DNA from: Gloeocapsopsis crepidinum LEGE 06123
Lineage (GTDB): Bacteria; Cyanobacteriota; Cyanobacteriia; Cyanobacteriales; Chroococcidiopsidaceae
Length of the DNA stretch: 60,692 nucleotides
Reading direction: 5' to 3'
Assembly: GCF_015207655.1 (NCBI RefSeq)
Contig: NZ_JADEWN010000029.1
Location: 1-60,692 of the forward strand
Shown: in pieces, positions 8,051-17,658 of the stretch
Layout of the letters: each line of letters begins with the position of its first letter
Position numbering within the stretch: the first letter of the stretch is position 1
Program-made: the position numbers and the translations under genes
The notes under the pieces: model-generated
Databases searched by the model: none
What the model saw: the letters and a program-made list of their open reading frames with translations, nothing else
What the model was told of the DNA's origin: nothing

Positions 8051-10804
8051 ATGATAGATACACTATCAAGTGTTTGGCTGAGGTTACGTAACCGCCATTT
8101 TCTTGCTGTTGATACAGCAATTTTCTTATTAACACCTGCATTAGCACTCGCGTTGCGCTTAGACAAATTATTTGTCTATAGAGTGTATGGCACCGACGTT
8201 CTTATTGTAACAATCCTATTTTTAGTTGTAAAGATCGTACTGCTGTACTTGTTTGGTTTTTATCGCCGCTGTTGGCGTTATGCCAGTATTGATGAACTTA
8301 TTCAAGTCGTGGCTTCTATGACTGCTGCTGTTATTGTTCAAAGTTGGTTATTTTACCTGCTTTACTACAGTAGTGCCTTAGTAGACGACTTACCGCGATC
8401 GCTACCACTACTCGATGGCATACTTAGTTTACTCTTAGTTGGTGGAGTACGCTTTAGCGTACGTGCTGTAGAGCGCATGTATCAATTACCGCAAACAACT
8501 CACCAGTACGAACGGGCGTTGATTATTGGTGCTGGTAATGCGGGCGTGTCGCTAGTTCAAACAATTCAACATAATCCTGAACTAGGTCTTTATGCAGTCG
8601 GTTTTATTGATGATGACGTAACAAAACTAGGCTTACGCATTCGGGGAATTCGCGTTTTAGGCGATTGCCGTAACATTCCAGATATTGTTCGCGCTTTCAA
8701 CATCGAGCGCGTCATTATTGCCATGCCGACTGTTTCTGGAAAAACAGTGAGACAAATTGTCGATCGCTGTCAATCTTTAGGTGTGGCGACAAGTACCTTG
8801 CCAAGCATGCATGAAATCCTTAGTGGTAATGCGTGTGTTGCCAGTATTCGAGATGTCAAAATTGAAGATTTGCTGCGACGCGAACCAATTAAAACAGATG
8901 TCAAGGAGGTTTCACACTTTCTCAATGGCAAGCGAGTTTTGATTACAGGTGCTGGAGGCTCAATAGGTGGTGAAATTTGCCGTCAAGTATTGCAATGTTG
9001 TCCTGCAGAAATATTGCTTGTCGGACACGGAGAAAACTCTGTTTTCAACATTCAACAGGAACTCAAGCAAGTCTTAGACTCTTGGCATTCTTGCCCAAAT
9101 CCACCTCGGCTGACAACGTTAATTGCTGATATTCGCTTTGCATTGCGCCTGGAATATGCTTTTGAGCAATTTAGACCAGATATTGTTTTCCATGCAGCAG
9201 CACATAAACATGTGCCATTAATGGAGGCAAACTCACCAGAAGCAATTACGAATAATGTTGTAGGAACAAAAAATCTACTCGACTTGGCACTGCACTACAA
9301 CGTAAAACACTTTGTAATGATTTCTACCGATAAAGCTGTGAATCCCACAAGTATTATGGGTGCAAGCAAAAGGGCAGCAGAAATGTTGGTCTTAAAAGCA
9401 GCACAAAAAAGTAAAAAACCTTTTGTTGTTGTGCGTTTTGGCAATGTATTAGGGAGTCGAGGTAGTGTAGTTCCGACATTTAAGCGACAGATTGCAGCAG
9501 GCGGTCCAATTACAATTACACATCCTGATATTTGCCGTTATTTCATGACAATTCCCGAAGCAGTTCAACTTGTACTGCAAGCTGCGGTGATTGGTCAAGG
9601 TGGAGAAGTCTTTATGCTTAAAATGGGGGAACCTGTTAAGATTGTCGATTTAGCAAAAGATCTCATTCGCCTTTCTGGTTATGAAGTCGGTAAAGACATT
9701 GATATTGTGTATACAGGGCTGCGACCAGGAGAAAAACTGTATGAGGAGTTGTTTATTCCTGGAGAACGTTACGAACCAACGCAGCACGAGAAGATTGTTT
9801 CAGTTGGCAATGCGAGTGGAATTATTCCTTTAAATTTAGATGCAATGGTGGCAGCGCTTTGTGAAGCCGCAAATTTAAATGATAATCGAGCTATTGCTTC
9901 TTTGTTAAAACAGCTAGTCATCGAGTATCAACCAGGAAGTAATGCAATTCCTAAGGATAGTACAGTTGTCTCAAGCGATCGCCTACATCAAGTCACAAAA
10001 CCACAACAACTCGCAAAAGACTTGCAAAATGCTTTAACACAATCCGAGTTTCGCATTCACTATCAACCGATCGTCAACTTAAACACGAATGAGATTACAG
10101 GATTTGAAGCTTTATTGCGCTGGCAACATCCTCAACAAGGCTTGATAACACCATCTAAATTTATCGATCTCGCCGAAAGTACAGATTTAATTATCCCAAT
10201 TGGCTGGTGGGTGTTGCGTCAAGCTTGCAGACAACTCCGAACTTGGCAACACCAATTTCCTCACATTCGCTTAACGATGAGTATCAATTTCTCGCACAAG
10301 CAGTTTTTTCAACCTGACTTGAGCAAACAAGTTGCCCAAATTTTGCAAGATGTCAATTTGACAGCAGGTAGTTTGAGATTAGAGATATCTGAGAACGTTA
10401 TTTTAGAAAATCTCGATCGTGCTTCGGCAGTCATTCAACAGTTAAATAATTTAGGTGTTCAGTTACAAATAGATAATATTGGTGTTGGATACTCTTTCTT
10501 GAGCTTACTTCAGCAATTACCGCAACTTCTACAAAATCACAGAATTAGTAAGTTAAAGCTGGATCGTACGCTCATTAGTTCTACTGACAGTGAAACTTCA
10601 GAAATTATGCAAACTATCGCTGCGATCGCGCACGACTTGCATATAAACCTCACGGCTACTGGTGTAGAAACAATAAAGCAACTTGCACAGGTTCGGGCAC
10701 TTGAGTGTAAATATGGACAGGGTTATTTGTTCTCAGAACCTCTAGAAAGCCAAGCAATTCAACCATTACTAGCAACACACTACACTCCAATCAATACCTT
10801 TTAG
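8051..10804 (+). CDS. Nucleotide-sugar 4,6-dehydratase (CapD/FlaA1 family) fused to a C-terminal EAL domain
   Basis: A 917-residue protein from ATG 8051; a TTG at 8006 would add 15 residues. Residues about 15-140 hold four membrane helices. 155-265 form a CoA/NAD-binding-like domain (GAGNAGVSLV). 290-600 are the SDR dehydratase: GAGGSIGGE at 300 binds the nucleotide, and TDKAVNPTSIMGASK at 426-440 is the active site with Met in place of Tyr, as in WbpM-type enzymes that make UDP-4-keto-6-deoxy-GlcNAc-type sugars. After a linker, 654-893 form an EAL domain with YQPIV, EALLR (686-690), Asn746, Glu778, Lys836 and Gln890 kept. The metal-site pair DD is DN (808-809), and the first Glu of the usual AEGVET is Thr (870). 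It may therefore bind c-di-GMP without cutting it. It heads the EPS cluster. Confidence 0.93.
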   Translation: MIDTLSSVWLRLRNRHFLAVDTAIFLLTPALALALRLDKLFVYRVYGTDVLIVTILFLVVKIVLLYLFGFYRRCWRYASIDELIQVVASMTAAVIVQSWLFYLLYYSSALVDDLPRSLPLLDGILSLLLVGGVRFSVRAVERMYQLPQTTHQYERALIIGAGNAGVSLVQTIQHNPELGLYAVGFIDDDVTKLGLRIRGIRVLGDCRNIPDIVRAFNIERVIIAMPTVSGKTVRQIVDRCQSLGVATSTLPSMHEILSGNACVASIRDVKIEDLLRREPIKTDVKEVSHFLNGKRVLITGAGGSIGGEICRQVLQCCPAEILLVGHGENSVFNIQQELKQVLDSWHSCPNPPRLTTLIADIRFALRLEYAFEQFRPDIVFHAAAHKHVPLMEANSPEAITNNVVGTKNLLDLALHYNVKHFVMISTDKAVNPTSIMGASKRAAEMLVLKAAQKSKKPFVVVRFGNVLGSRGSVVPTFKRQIAAGGPITITHPDICRYFMTIPEAVQLVLQAAVIGQGGEVFMLKMGEPVKIVDLAKDLIRLSGYEVGKDIDIVYTGLRPGEKLYEELFIPGERYEPTQHEKIVSVGNASGIIPLNLDAMVAALCEAANLNDNRAIASLLKQLVIEYQPGSNAIPKDSTVVSSDRLHQVTKPQQLAKDLQNALTQSEFRIHYQPIVNLNTNEITGFEALLRWQHPQQGLITPSKFIDLAESTDLIIPIGWWVLRQACRQLRTWQHQFPHIRLTMSINFSHKQFFQPDLSKQVAQILQDVNLTAGSLRLEISENVILENLDRASAVIQQLNNLGVQLQIDNIGVGYSFLSLLQQLPQLLQNHRISKLKLDRTLISSTDSETSEIMQTIAAIAHDLHINLTATGVETIKQLAQVRALECKYGQGYLFSEPLESQAIQPLLATHYTPINTF

Positions 10805-10883
10805 GTATATAATTATTGGTGGTAGTAAAATAACAGTAGATGCAAAATGTCTATTCAAATACTGAGATCTTACTGAATATTTC

Positions 10884-10900
10884 CCTCAATTTTGTTGAGG
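10884..10900 (+). terminator. Weak hairpin after the dehydratase-EAL gene
   Basis: CCTCAA pairs with TTGAGG around TTTTG, about 80 bases after the stop codon. The following bases are only partly T-rich, so it is a weak or partial terminator at best. Confidence 0.3.
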
Positions 10901-11096
10901 ATAGCTTCTTAAATGAGTAAAAATCCTGAATTATCAGCATAAGGAAAAACAGAATATAGCTCTATTTTCAGTAGATTTACTCTAGGGTAAAAAATATAAG
11001 TAAAGCTATCTTCAATTTGTCATTTGGTTATGTATAGTTATTATAAAAATCTAACTATCAAAACTAAATATGAGATGTTTCCTATTCAGATAAATC

Positions 11097-12548
11097 ATGG
11101 TAAGACAACTTCTACAGCGTTTGCGAACACCTATTATTTTTTCATTATTGAGTTTAACTGTTACTGGTTCATGTCATGCTGCTACCACTATTAGTGGAGA
11201 AACGAAAAATTATCAAGTAAGTCAAGAAAATTTTACTAATCCTGAGCGTGGATTCTATATAAATTACCTGACAAGACATCAAGAATCTCCCTTAAAAGCT
11301 TCTCAGTTAGCAACACTAAAAAGCAGGAATATAAGTTTAGTTAGACGTCTTTACATCATTCCACAATATCGTTACAATAGCTTACCGCCATCTTTTCTCG
11401 AATTTGTCAAACAAGACTTAGATATAGCTCGACAAGCTGGGATAAAATTAGTAGTTCGCTTTGCCTATAATTGGGACATTGGTGGATATGATGCACCAAG
11501 AGATGTTATTTTAAATCATCTAGAACAATTGCGACCTGTGTTAACAAATAACCATGATGTGATTGCTTATTTAGAAGCAGGATTTATTGGTGCTTGGGGA
11601 CAGTGGAATCGCTCTTCTCATCAGTTGATTAATAACACAAATTTAGATGTTACAGCAGATTCAAGAGCAATATTTTCTAAAATGCTGACTGTCTTACCTC
11701 CACAAAGAATGGTTGCGTTACCATTTCCCAAGCAGAAAATGGATATGTTTAACACAACTCAACCACTCAAATCGAGTGAAGCTTTTAGCGGAAGCGATCG
11801 CGCTAGAACAGCGACTCACAATGATGGTTTCTTGGCAAGTTCTGATAATTTAGGGTTTTATACTTATCGCCAGGTAGAAAGAGATAAACAATACTTAAGT
11901 ACAGATAATTTGTATGTTGTTCATGGTGGTGAAACTGCAAGTGCTAGTAGCCATGCACAACCTTATATTGGTTGTGCAAATGCGTTAACAGAAATGGCAC
12001 AACTACGCTGGAGTGTCTTAAATCTAGAATTTCATCACACAGTTGTACAAGGTTGGGAAAAGCAAGGCTGTATGCCAGAAATTAAAAAACGTCTAGGCTA
12101 CCGCTTTCGGTTACTCAAGTCAACAATTCCTAACCAAGTTAAGCCCGCAGGTACTTTTGCAATGAATTTTGTTGTGACTAATGACGGCTGGGCTAATGCT
12201 TACAATCCCCGTAAAGTAGAAATTGTTTTACGTCATAAGCAGACAAAAAAAGAATACTACATACCAGTCAATGAAGATCCGCGCAAATGGCTACCTGGTA
12301 GTACAAAAACTGTCACAGTTAAGGCAGGTATTCCAGCAAATATGCCGAGTGGAGAGTATCAAGTTCTCCTTAATCTTCCCGATCCGTCATCTAAGTTATA
12401 TAATCGCCCAGCATACTCTGTTCGGCTAGCAAATCAAAATACATGGGAAGCAGCAACAGGTTATAATTTATTATCAACCACTGTTACAGTTACTTCAAAC
12501 GGCTCGGGAAGTAATTATTCAGGTACTCAAATTTTTACTTCTCGGTAA
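11097..12548 (+). CDS. Secreted DUF4874/DUF4832 protein
   Basis: The 483-residue protein begins with a Sec signal peptide (about residues 1-28, ending near CHA/AT). The mature part opens with FTNPERGFYINY, the hallmark of DUF4874, followed by a domain with DIARQAGIKLVVRFAYN and YLEAGFIGAWGQWN, which resembles the strand ends of a (beta/alpha)8 barrel. The C-terminal DUF4832 part ends in a beta-sandwich-like region. No enzyme activity is established for the family as far as I know. A polysaccharide-active role is inferred from the barrel-like look and from its place inside the EPS locus. A clear terminator follows. Confidence 0.8.
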   Translation: MVRQLLQRLRTPIIFSLLSLTVTGSCHAATTISGETKNYQVSQENFTNPERGFYINYLTRHQESPLKASQLATLKSRNISLVRRLYIIPQYRYNSLPPSFLEFVKQDLDIARQAGIKLVVRFAYNWDIGGYDAPRDVILNHLEQLRPVLTNNHDVIAYLEAGFIGAWGQWNRSSHQLINNTNLDVTADSRAIFSKMLTVLPPQRMVALPFPKQKMDMFNTTQPLKSSEAFSGSDRARTATHNDGFLASSDNLGFYTYRQVERDKQYLSTDNLYVVHGGETASASSHAQPYIGCANALTEMAQLRWSVLNLEFHHTVVQGWEKQGCMPEIKKRLGYRFRLLKSTIPNQVKPAGTFAMNFVVTNDGWANAYNPRKVEIVLRHKQTKKEYYIPVNEDPRKWLPGSTKTVTVKAGIPANMPSGEYQVLLNLPDPSSKLYNRPAYSVRLANQNTWEAATGYNLLSTTVTVTSNGSGSNYSGTQIFTSR

Positions 12549-12584
12549 TTCCTCAGTCTTTACAAGTTTTAAATATAGCAGTCT

Positions 12585-12626
12585 GTAGCGGAATTTATGA
12601 GAGATTTTCCGCTACTTTCAATTTTT
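12585..12626 (+). terminator. Rho-independent terminator
   Basis: A perfect 9-bp stem (GTAGCGGAA/TTCCGCTAC) with a 13-nt loop is followed by TTTCAATTTTT. It lies 37 bases after the DUF4832 gene and separates it from the flippase gene. Confidence 0.75.
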
Positions 12627-12835
12627 AAAATAAATTTATTGCCAAAACTATGATGATATATAGCTGTTTATTGTAAAATATATATTGCAAACAGCTAATC
12701 ATAACTCCTTATTAGGCATATTTAAAAAAGCAAAATAGTTGTCTACTACATGAAGCTATCATCAAGACAAGTAAGTTAACTTCATTAAAGTAGAATAGTT
12801 TCATAAAGTAGAAAGCTACTTCAAGGAATTGGCAA

Positions 12836-14191
12836 GTGCAAAGATTAATAAATGGTTGGACAAAACTAACAAGCACTTCCGTCAATCGGAAAATTTTTGG
12901 TGCAGCCATTACGGTTGCTATCCTAACTGCATTTGTCAAAATCGCAGCTGTAATTAAAGAATTAGTAGTTGCTTGGAGGTTCGGTACTAGTGATGCAGTT
13001 GATGCTTTTTTAATTGCTTTGTTAGTACCTGCTTTTATTATTAATGTTGTTGCTGGTTCTTTTAATGCGGCTTTAATTCCTACTTACATTCAAGTTAGAG
13101 AAAAACAAGGTATACAAGCGGCGCAACATTTATTTTCTGCAACCATGATTTGGGGGTTAGGTTTACTTGGAATAACGACCTTACTCACGATCCTTTCAGC
13201 ACCAGTTTATCTACCATTGATTGCAGCTGGGTTTGATTCAGAAAAACTCGGTTTAACATTTTACTTGCTGTGTGCGATCGCCCCAATTATTTTACTCAGT
13301 AGTATTGTTACCATTTGGGGAGCCGTTTTGAACGCCGGCGAGCGTTTTGCATTAGCGGCACTAGCTCCAATCGCCACTCCAGCAGTTACTATTATTTTTC
13401 TATTTATCAAATCTTGGGGGATCTTTGCTTTAGCAGCAGGACTCGTTGCAGGTACGGCAATAGAAATTATTTTACTAGGGTTGGCACTGCATAAACAAGG
13501 TATCTTTTTGCTACCAAAGTGGTATGGTATTAATCCAGCAATACGCCAAGTTGCTCATCAATGCGTACCAGCACTGATTGGCGCGTTTATTATGTGTAGT
13601 GCTACTTTGGTCGATCAATCTATGGCTGCTATGCTGGCACCAGGAAGTGTGGCATCACTTAATTATGGCAATCGAGTGATTGCATTTCCTATTACGCTTG
13701 CAACAACAGCTTTAAGTACAGCAGTCATTCCCTATTTTTCTAGAATGGTTGCTTGCAATGAATGGGCAGGGGTACGCCACACATTAAATCGCTATATGTG
13801 GTTGATATTTGCTGTGTCTATACCTTTTACTGGATTACTACTACTAAGTTCTGAATTAATAGTAGAAATCTTATTCCAACGGGGTTCTTTTACATCTGAA
13901 GATACACAAACAGTTGCTCAAATTCAATCTTTGTACGCCCTTCAAATTCCTTTTTATATAGCAGATATTTTTGTGGTAAAGCTCCTCACTTCAATGCGAC
14001 TAAATCATATTTTAATGTGGGTGTCAGTCTTCAATCTTCTAATTAATATTAGTCTCAACTACTTATTTATGCAATGGATCGGAGTGAGTGGTATTGCTTT
14101 ATCCACTAGCTGTGTCTACTTATTCTCTTTTTTGTATTTACTCTTTTTTGCTAACAAAAACTTAAAAATATTTGCAGCACAATGCGATTAA
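12836..14191 (+). CDS. MurJ/MviN-type lipid-linked oligosaccharide flippase
   Basis: The protein has 451 residues with about 12 hydrophobic helices. It carries the MVF family start FGTSDAVDAFLIALLVPAF and LLLLSSELIVEILFQRGSF, typical of MurJ-like flippases. The GTG start has AAGGA 8 bases upstream. At 451 residues it is shorter than the usual MurJ of over 500, and it sits among EPS glycosyltransferases. It probably flips the EPS repeat unit (a Wzx role) and is probably not the main lipid II flippase, although that cannot be settled from sequence. The next gene overlaps its end by 10 bases, which shows translational coupling. Confidence 0.85.
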   Translation: MQRLINGWTKLTSTSVNRKIFGAAITVAILTAFVKIAAVIKELVVAWRFGTSDAVDAFLIALLVPAFIINVVAGSFNAALIPTYIQVREKQGIQAAQHLFSATMIWGLGLLGITTLLTILSAPVYLPLIAAGFDSEKLGLTFYLLCAIAPIILLSSIVTIWGAVLNAGERFALAALAPIATPAVTIIFLFIKSWGIFALAAGLVAGTAIEIILLGLALHKQGIFLLPKWYGINPAIRQVAHQCVPALIGAFIMCSATLVDQSMAAMLAPGSVASLNYGNRVIAFPITLATTALSTAVIPYFSRMVACNEWAGVRHTLNRYMWLIFAVSIPFTGLLLLSSELIVEILFQRGSFTSEDTQTVAQIQSLYALQIPFYIADIFVVKLLTSMRLNHILMWVSVFNLLINISLNYLFMQWIGVSGIALSTSCVYLFSFLYLLFFANKNLKIFAAQCD

Positions 14192-15282
14192 CACTAGTAA
14201 CTGCAACTCTTACCTGTGGTGGGGCAGAACGAGTTTTGGTTCTGCTGGCAGAGGGCTTTTTGCAGCAAGGACATAATGTTGCTGTAGTAACACTTTCAGG
14301 AAAGGAAAATGATTTTTATCAGTTGCCACCAAAAGTGACGAGAATTGCTTTAGATGTGATGCAAAAATCTCCTAATCTTTTTCAAGCCGTAAGAAATAAT
14401 CTTTATCGCTTGTTACAGTTAAGGAGAGCAATTCAGTCTACTCAACCAGATGTAGTGATTTCTTTTGTCGATCAAACTAACATTACAACTGTGTTATCGC
14501 TGCAAGCAACAGGTTATCCAGTGATTGTCACAGAACATTGTGATGTTGGCATGAAATATGGTGGCGCTATTTGGGAAAAACTGCGCCGAATTACCTATCC
14601 TCGTACAGCGAAGCTTGTTAGTGTTAGTCAAGGTGTAGACAGTGCTTTTCAGTGGCTACCTGCAAGAAAAAGAATGGTCATTTACAATCCACTCATCATT
14701 CGTGAAAATCAACATGTAGCTAATCTGCCGCAATTTGACCCGCACAAGCAGTGGATTGTTGCTATGGGTAGGTTGACTTATCAAAAGGGCTTTGACTTAT
14801 TAATAGCTGCATTCCAGAAAATAGCTGATCAGTTTTCAGATTGGCAATTGATTATTTTAGGTGAGGGAGAGTTACGGCAAGAGTTAGAAACTTATGTGAA
14901 TAAGTTAGGTTTGTCACATCAAGTTGTTCTAGCTGGAGTTGTAAATAATCCTTTTGCGATCCTCAGACAAGCAAAGTTTTTTGCAATGGCTTCTCGATTC
15001 GAGGGCTTTCCGATGGTGCATGGAGAAGCTTTAGCTTGCGGTTTACCTGTGATTAGTACAGATTGTCCTAGCGGTCCTAGAGAAATTATTCGCGATCGCA
15101 TAGATGGTATTTTAGTACCTAATGGAGATGTTACAGCGCTAGCTACAGCAATGAAGTATTTAATGACAGATGAAGTAGCGCGTCAGCAACTAGCTAACCG
15201 TGCGCCAGAAGTTTCCACAAGATTTAGTCTTGATAGTGCAATGCGTCAATGGGAAGCATTATTTGACGAGGTTGTGCGCTAG
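14182..15282 (+). CDS. GT4-family glycosyltransferase
   Basis: A 366-residue GT-B fold enzyme. The N-terminal domain opens with TCGGAERVLVLLAEGF, a common acceptor-side motif. The C-terminal domain has VAMGRLTYQKGFDLLIAAF, then ASRFEGFPMVHGEALACGLPVI, the E-x7-E motif of retaining GT4 enzymes, and STDCPSGPREII. It should add a sugar from a nucleotide donor to the lipid-linked EPS unit on the cytoplasmic face. It overlaps the flippase gene and is 21 bases from the next glycosyltransferase. Its nearest relative in the window is the gene at 15304. Donor and acceptor are unknown. Confidence 0.9.
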   Translation: MRLTLVTATLTCGGAERVLVLLAEGFLQQGHNVAVVTLSGKENDFYQLPPKVTRIALDVMQKSPNLFQAVRNNLYRLLQLRRAIQSTQPDVVISFVDQTNITTVLSLQATGYPVIVTEHCDVGMKYGGAIWEKLRRITYPRTAKLVSVSQGVDSAFQWLPARKRMVIYNPLIIRENQHVANLPQFDPHKQWIVAMGRLTYQKGFDLLIAAFQKIADQFSDWQLIILGEGELRQELETYVNKLGLSHQVVLAGVVNNPFAILRQAKFFAMASRFEGFPMVHGEALACGLPVISTDCPSGPREIIRDRIDGILVPNGDVTALATAMKYLMTDEVARQQLANRAPEVSTRFSLDSAMRQWEALFDEVVR

Positions 15283-15303
15283 CACAAATTACAGCTTAGT
15301 ACT

Positions 15304-16410
15304 ATGCCTGAATTTTCATCAACAAAACGTATTGCTTTTTTTCTACCTGCTTTACATGGTGGTGGTGCAGAAAAAGTAGCAATAAATCTTCTTAAAGGAA
15401 TGTTGCAATATGATGTGTCTTTAGATTTAGTTTTAGCCAGCAAAGAAGGTCCATACTTGGAACAAGTTCCCTCTCAAGTCAAAATTATTGACTTAGAAGC
15501 AGGAAGAGTCATTAAGGCGATCGCACCTTTATCGCGTTATCTACGTCAAACTAAACCAGACGCATTATTGTCACATATGAATCATGCCAATGCGATCGCA
15601 GTCATGGCAAATAAACTAGCATCGACAAACACTCGACTTGTTTTGGTAGAACATGACACCTTATCTGTGGCTAGATCTAAACTTCTGCGGGCAAAACTTG
15701 TCCCATTATTTATGAAATGGTTGTATCCAAGTGCTGATGCAGTTGTAGGAGTTTCTCAAGGCGTAACCGATGATCTAAGCAAACATTTAAATATTGTTCC
15801 CTATAAGCTTCATGCAATTTATAATCCGGTTGTTGATGAAGAACTGATTAATAAAGCAAAAGCAACTCTAGATCATCCTTGGTTTCAAAGTCAAGCTCTA
15901 CCTGTATTTCTAGCTGTCGGAAGACTTACTCTACAAAAAGACTTCAGCACTTTAATTAAAGCTTTTGCTATTTTACGTCAAACCCAACAAGCACGATTGT
16001 TAATTTTAGGAGAAGGTGAAGCACGACAAGAACTAGAAGCACTAATGCAAGAACTAAAAATTGCTGAAGACGTCTCTTTAGCAGGATTTGTTGATAATCC
16101 TTATTCCTACATGAGTAAGGCTACTGCTTTTATTCTTTCTTCGCGCTGGGAAGGTTTACCAACTGTATTAATTGAAGCAATGGCTTGTGGTTGTCCTGTT
16201 ATTTCTACTAACTGTCCTAGTGGTCCAGAAGAAATTCTAGCAGATGGTAAATATGGGGTTTTAGTACCAGTAGGGGATGTTCATGCTTTAGCAGCAGCAA
16301 TGTTAAAAGTATTAAGCAGTCCTACTAAGCAAGAATTATTGATTCAGCGATCGCAAGATTTTTCATTACAACAAGCAGTTCCTAAATATCTGAGTTTGTT
16401 AGGTTACTAA
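15304..16410 (+). CDS. GT4-family glycosyltransferase
   Basis: The protein has 368 residues. It starts with the GGGAEKVAINLLKGM loop and holds FLAVGRLTLQKDFSTLIKAF, then SSRWEGLPTVLIEAMACGCPVI (E-x7-E motif) and STNCPSGPEEILADGKYG. It is clearly related to the gene at 14182, including the NCPSGPxEI stretch near the donor site, so the two may come from an old duplication and may use similar donors. It belongs to the same tightly packed run, with 33 bases to the polymerase gene. Confidence 0.9.
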   Translation: MPEFSSTKRIAFFLPALHGGGAEKVAINLLKGMLQYDVSLDLVLASKEGPYLEQVPSQVKIIDLEAGRVIKAIAPLSRYLRQTKPDALLSHMNHANAIAVMANKLASTNTRLVLVEHDTLSVARSKLLRAKLVPLFMKWLYPSADAVVGVSQGVTDDLSKHLNIVPYKLHAIYNPVVDEELINKAKATLDHPWFQSQALPVFLAVGRLTLQKDFSTLIKAFAILRQTQQARLLILGEGEARQELEALMQELKIAEDVSLAGFVDNPYSYMSKATAFILSSRWEGLPTVLIEAMACGCPVISTNCPSGPEEILADGKYGVLVPVGDVHALAAAMLKVLSSPTKQELLIQRSQDFSLQQAVPKYLSLLGY

Positions 16411-16443
16411 AACGCTCGTGTAAAAAATAGTATCTATAAAATT

Positions 16444-17658
16444 ATGACTCCTGCTTTAGATAGAAAACACGATCTGCTTCTTTATTATCAATGTATACTA
16501 GCAGTAGGTGCTGTTATTCTCTTCTTTTCTGATATAGATCTTTATTTTTTCAGAACTGGGCAAGCGCCTGCACCTGTGATGTTGATTGTTCTATTTGGAT
16601 TTGCATCGCTTCCGTTACTACTTTCAATTTTTAGTAGAATTGATTTTTTTTCAGCACCTATTGTTACTTGGTGTAGTAGTTATTTATTAGTTTCTTTATT
16701 GTCTTTTCTGATCTTTTTATCGTCTGATGCTGGTTATCAAGAATTAAGACTACGGATTTTATCAGTTTTGTTTTTTCTAATCATGCTACTGATATTTTCT
16801 CGATATCGTGCTGTTCAATCATCAGCACGATATGCAACTATCATTGTTGGTATCATGGGAGTTCTTAACAATATTTATGAACTTTTAAATCCTTTGGTAT
16901 TTGGTGGACTTAATGATACAGGTCGTCCAGCAGGGTTTTATGTAGATCCTAACAGAACTGGATGCGCTCTTGTTTTAAGTATGATCTTTGGTACTGGTTT
17001 AGTACCTCGAAAATATCGCCCATATTTTATTGCATTTATAGGATTGGGAATTCTACTGACTTTTTCTCGTGGAGCAATTTTAGGATGGATTTTAGTTATC
17101 CTCATTTTTCTTAAGCAAAAAGTTATTACTAAACATCAATTAATCTACTGGCTGATTGGAACAGGAATTATTGTTATTGGATTGGGACTACTGGGCAGTA
17201 ACTTTATTAATATCAATCAACTTCCGTACGGAGTTCGCGAAAGGTTGGAATGGTTTGAAGACCCAACTGCTTCTGAACACTCTGCAGATTCGCGGATGGC
17301 AATTTTAATTGCTGGATGGCAATTATTCATTCAAAGTCCATTATGGGGAAATGGAATTGCTTCAACTATAGATTGGAGTTATAGAATCTCGACGCATAAT
17401 ATGTATTTGGTATTTATGGCAGATCATGGTTTTTTAGGTATCTTAATTCTGCCCTTATTTGTTTATGCCGTAACATATCCTAATAGAGGAAAAAACCGAT
17501 ACATTGCCCTATCATTTGCCATACTTATCCTATTGTGGGGTTTGTTTAGTCACACAATACTTGAAGATAGATTCATTTTACTCAGCTTTGCTTTAATGGC
17601 AGCATTGAATGTGACAAGTCAACAAGAGGAGAAATATCACTTAAGGCACCAAATATGA
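16444..17658 (+). CDS. Wzy/O-antigen ligase-like EPS polymerase
   Basis: The 404-residue protein has about 11 hydrophobic helices and the Wzy_C/WaaL pattern: a large periplasmic loop between late helices, containing the segment GNGIASTIDWSYRISTHNMYLVFMADHGFLG. The H-N-x-Y/F-L motif there is typical of O-antigen ligases and Wzy polymerases. It would join repeat units on the outer face of the membrane. The stop overlaps the start of the next glycosyltransferase by 4 bases (ATGA), so the two are translationally coupled. Confidence 0.85.
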   Translation: MTPALDRKHDLLLYYQCILAVGAVILFFSDIDLYFFRTGQAPAPVMLIVLFGFASLPLLLSIFSRIDFFSAPIVTWCSSYLLVSLLSFLIFLSSDAGYQELRLRILSVLFFLIMLLIFSRYRAVQSSARYATIIVGIMGVLNNIYELLNPLVFGGLNDTGRPAGFYVDPNRTGCALVLSMIFGTGLVPRKYRPYFIAFIGLGILLTFSRGAILGWILVILIFLKQKVITKHQLIYWLIGTGIIVIGLGLLGSNFININQLPYGVRERLEWFEDPTASEHSADSRMAILIAGWQLFIQSPLWGNGIASTIDWSYRISTHNMYLVFMADHGFLGILILPLFVYAVTYPNRGKNRYIALSFAILILLWGLFSHTILEDRFILLSFALMAALNVTSQQEEKYHLRHQI

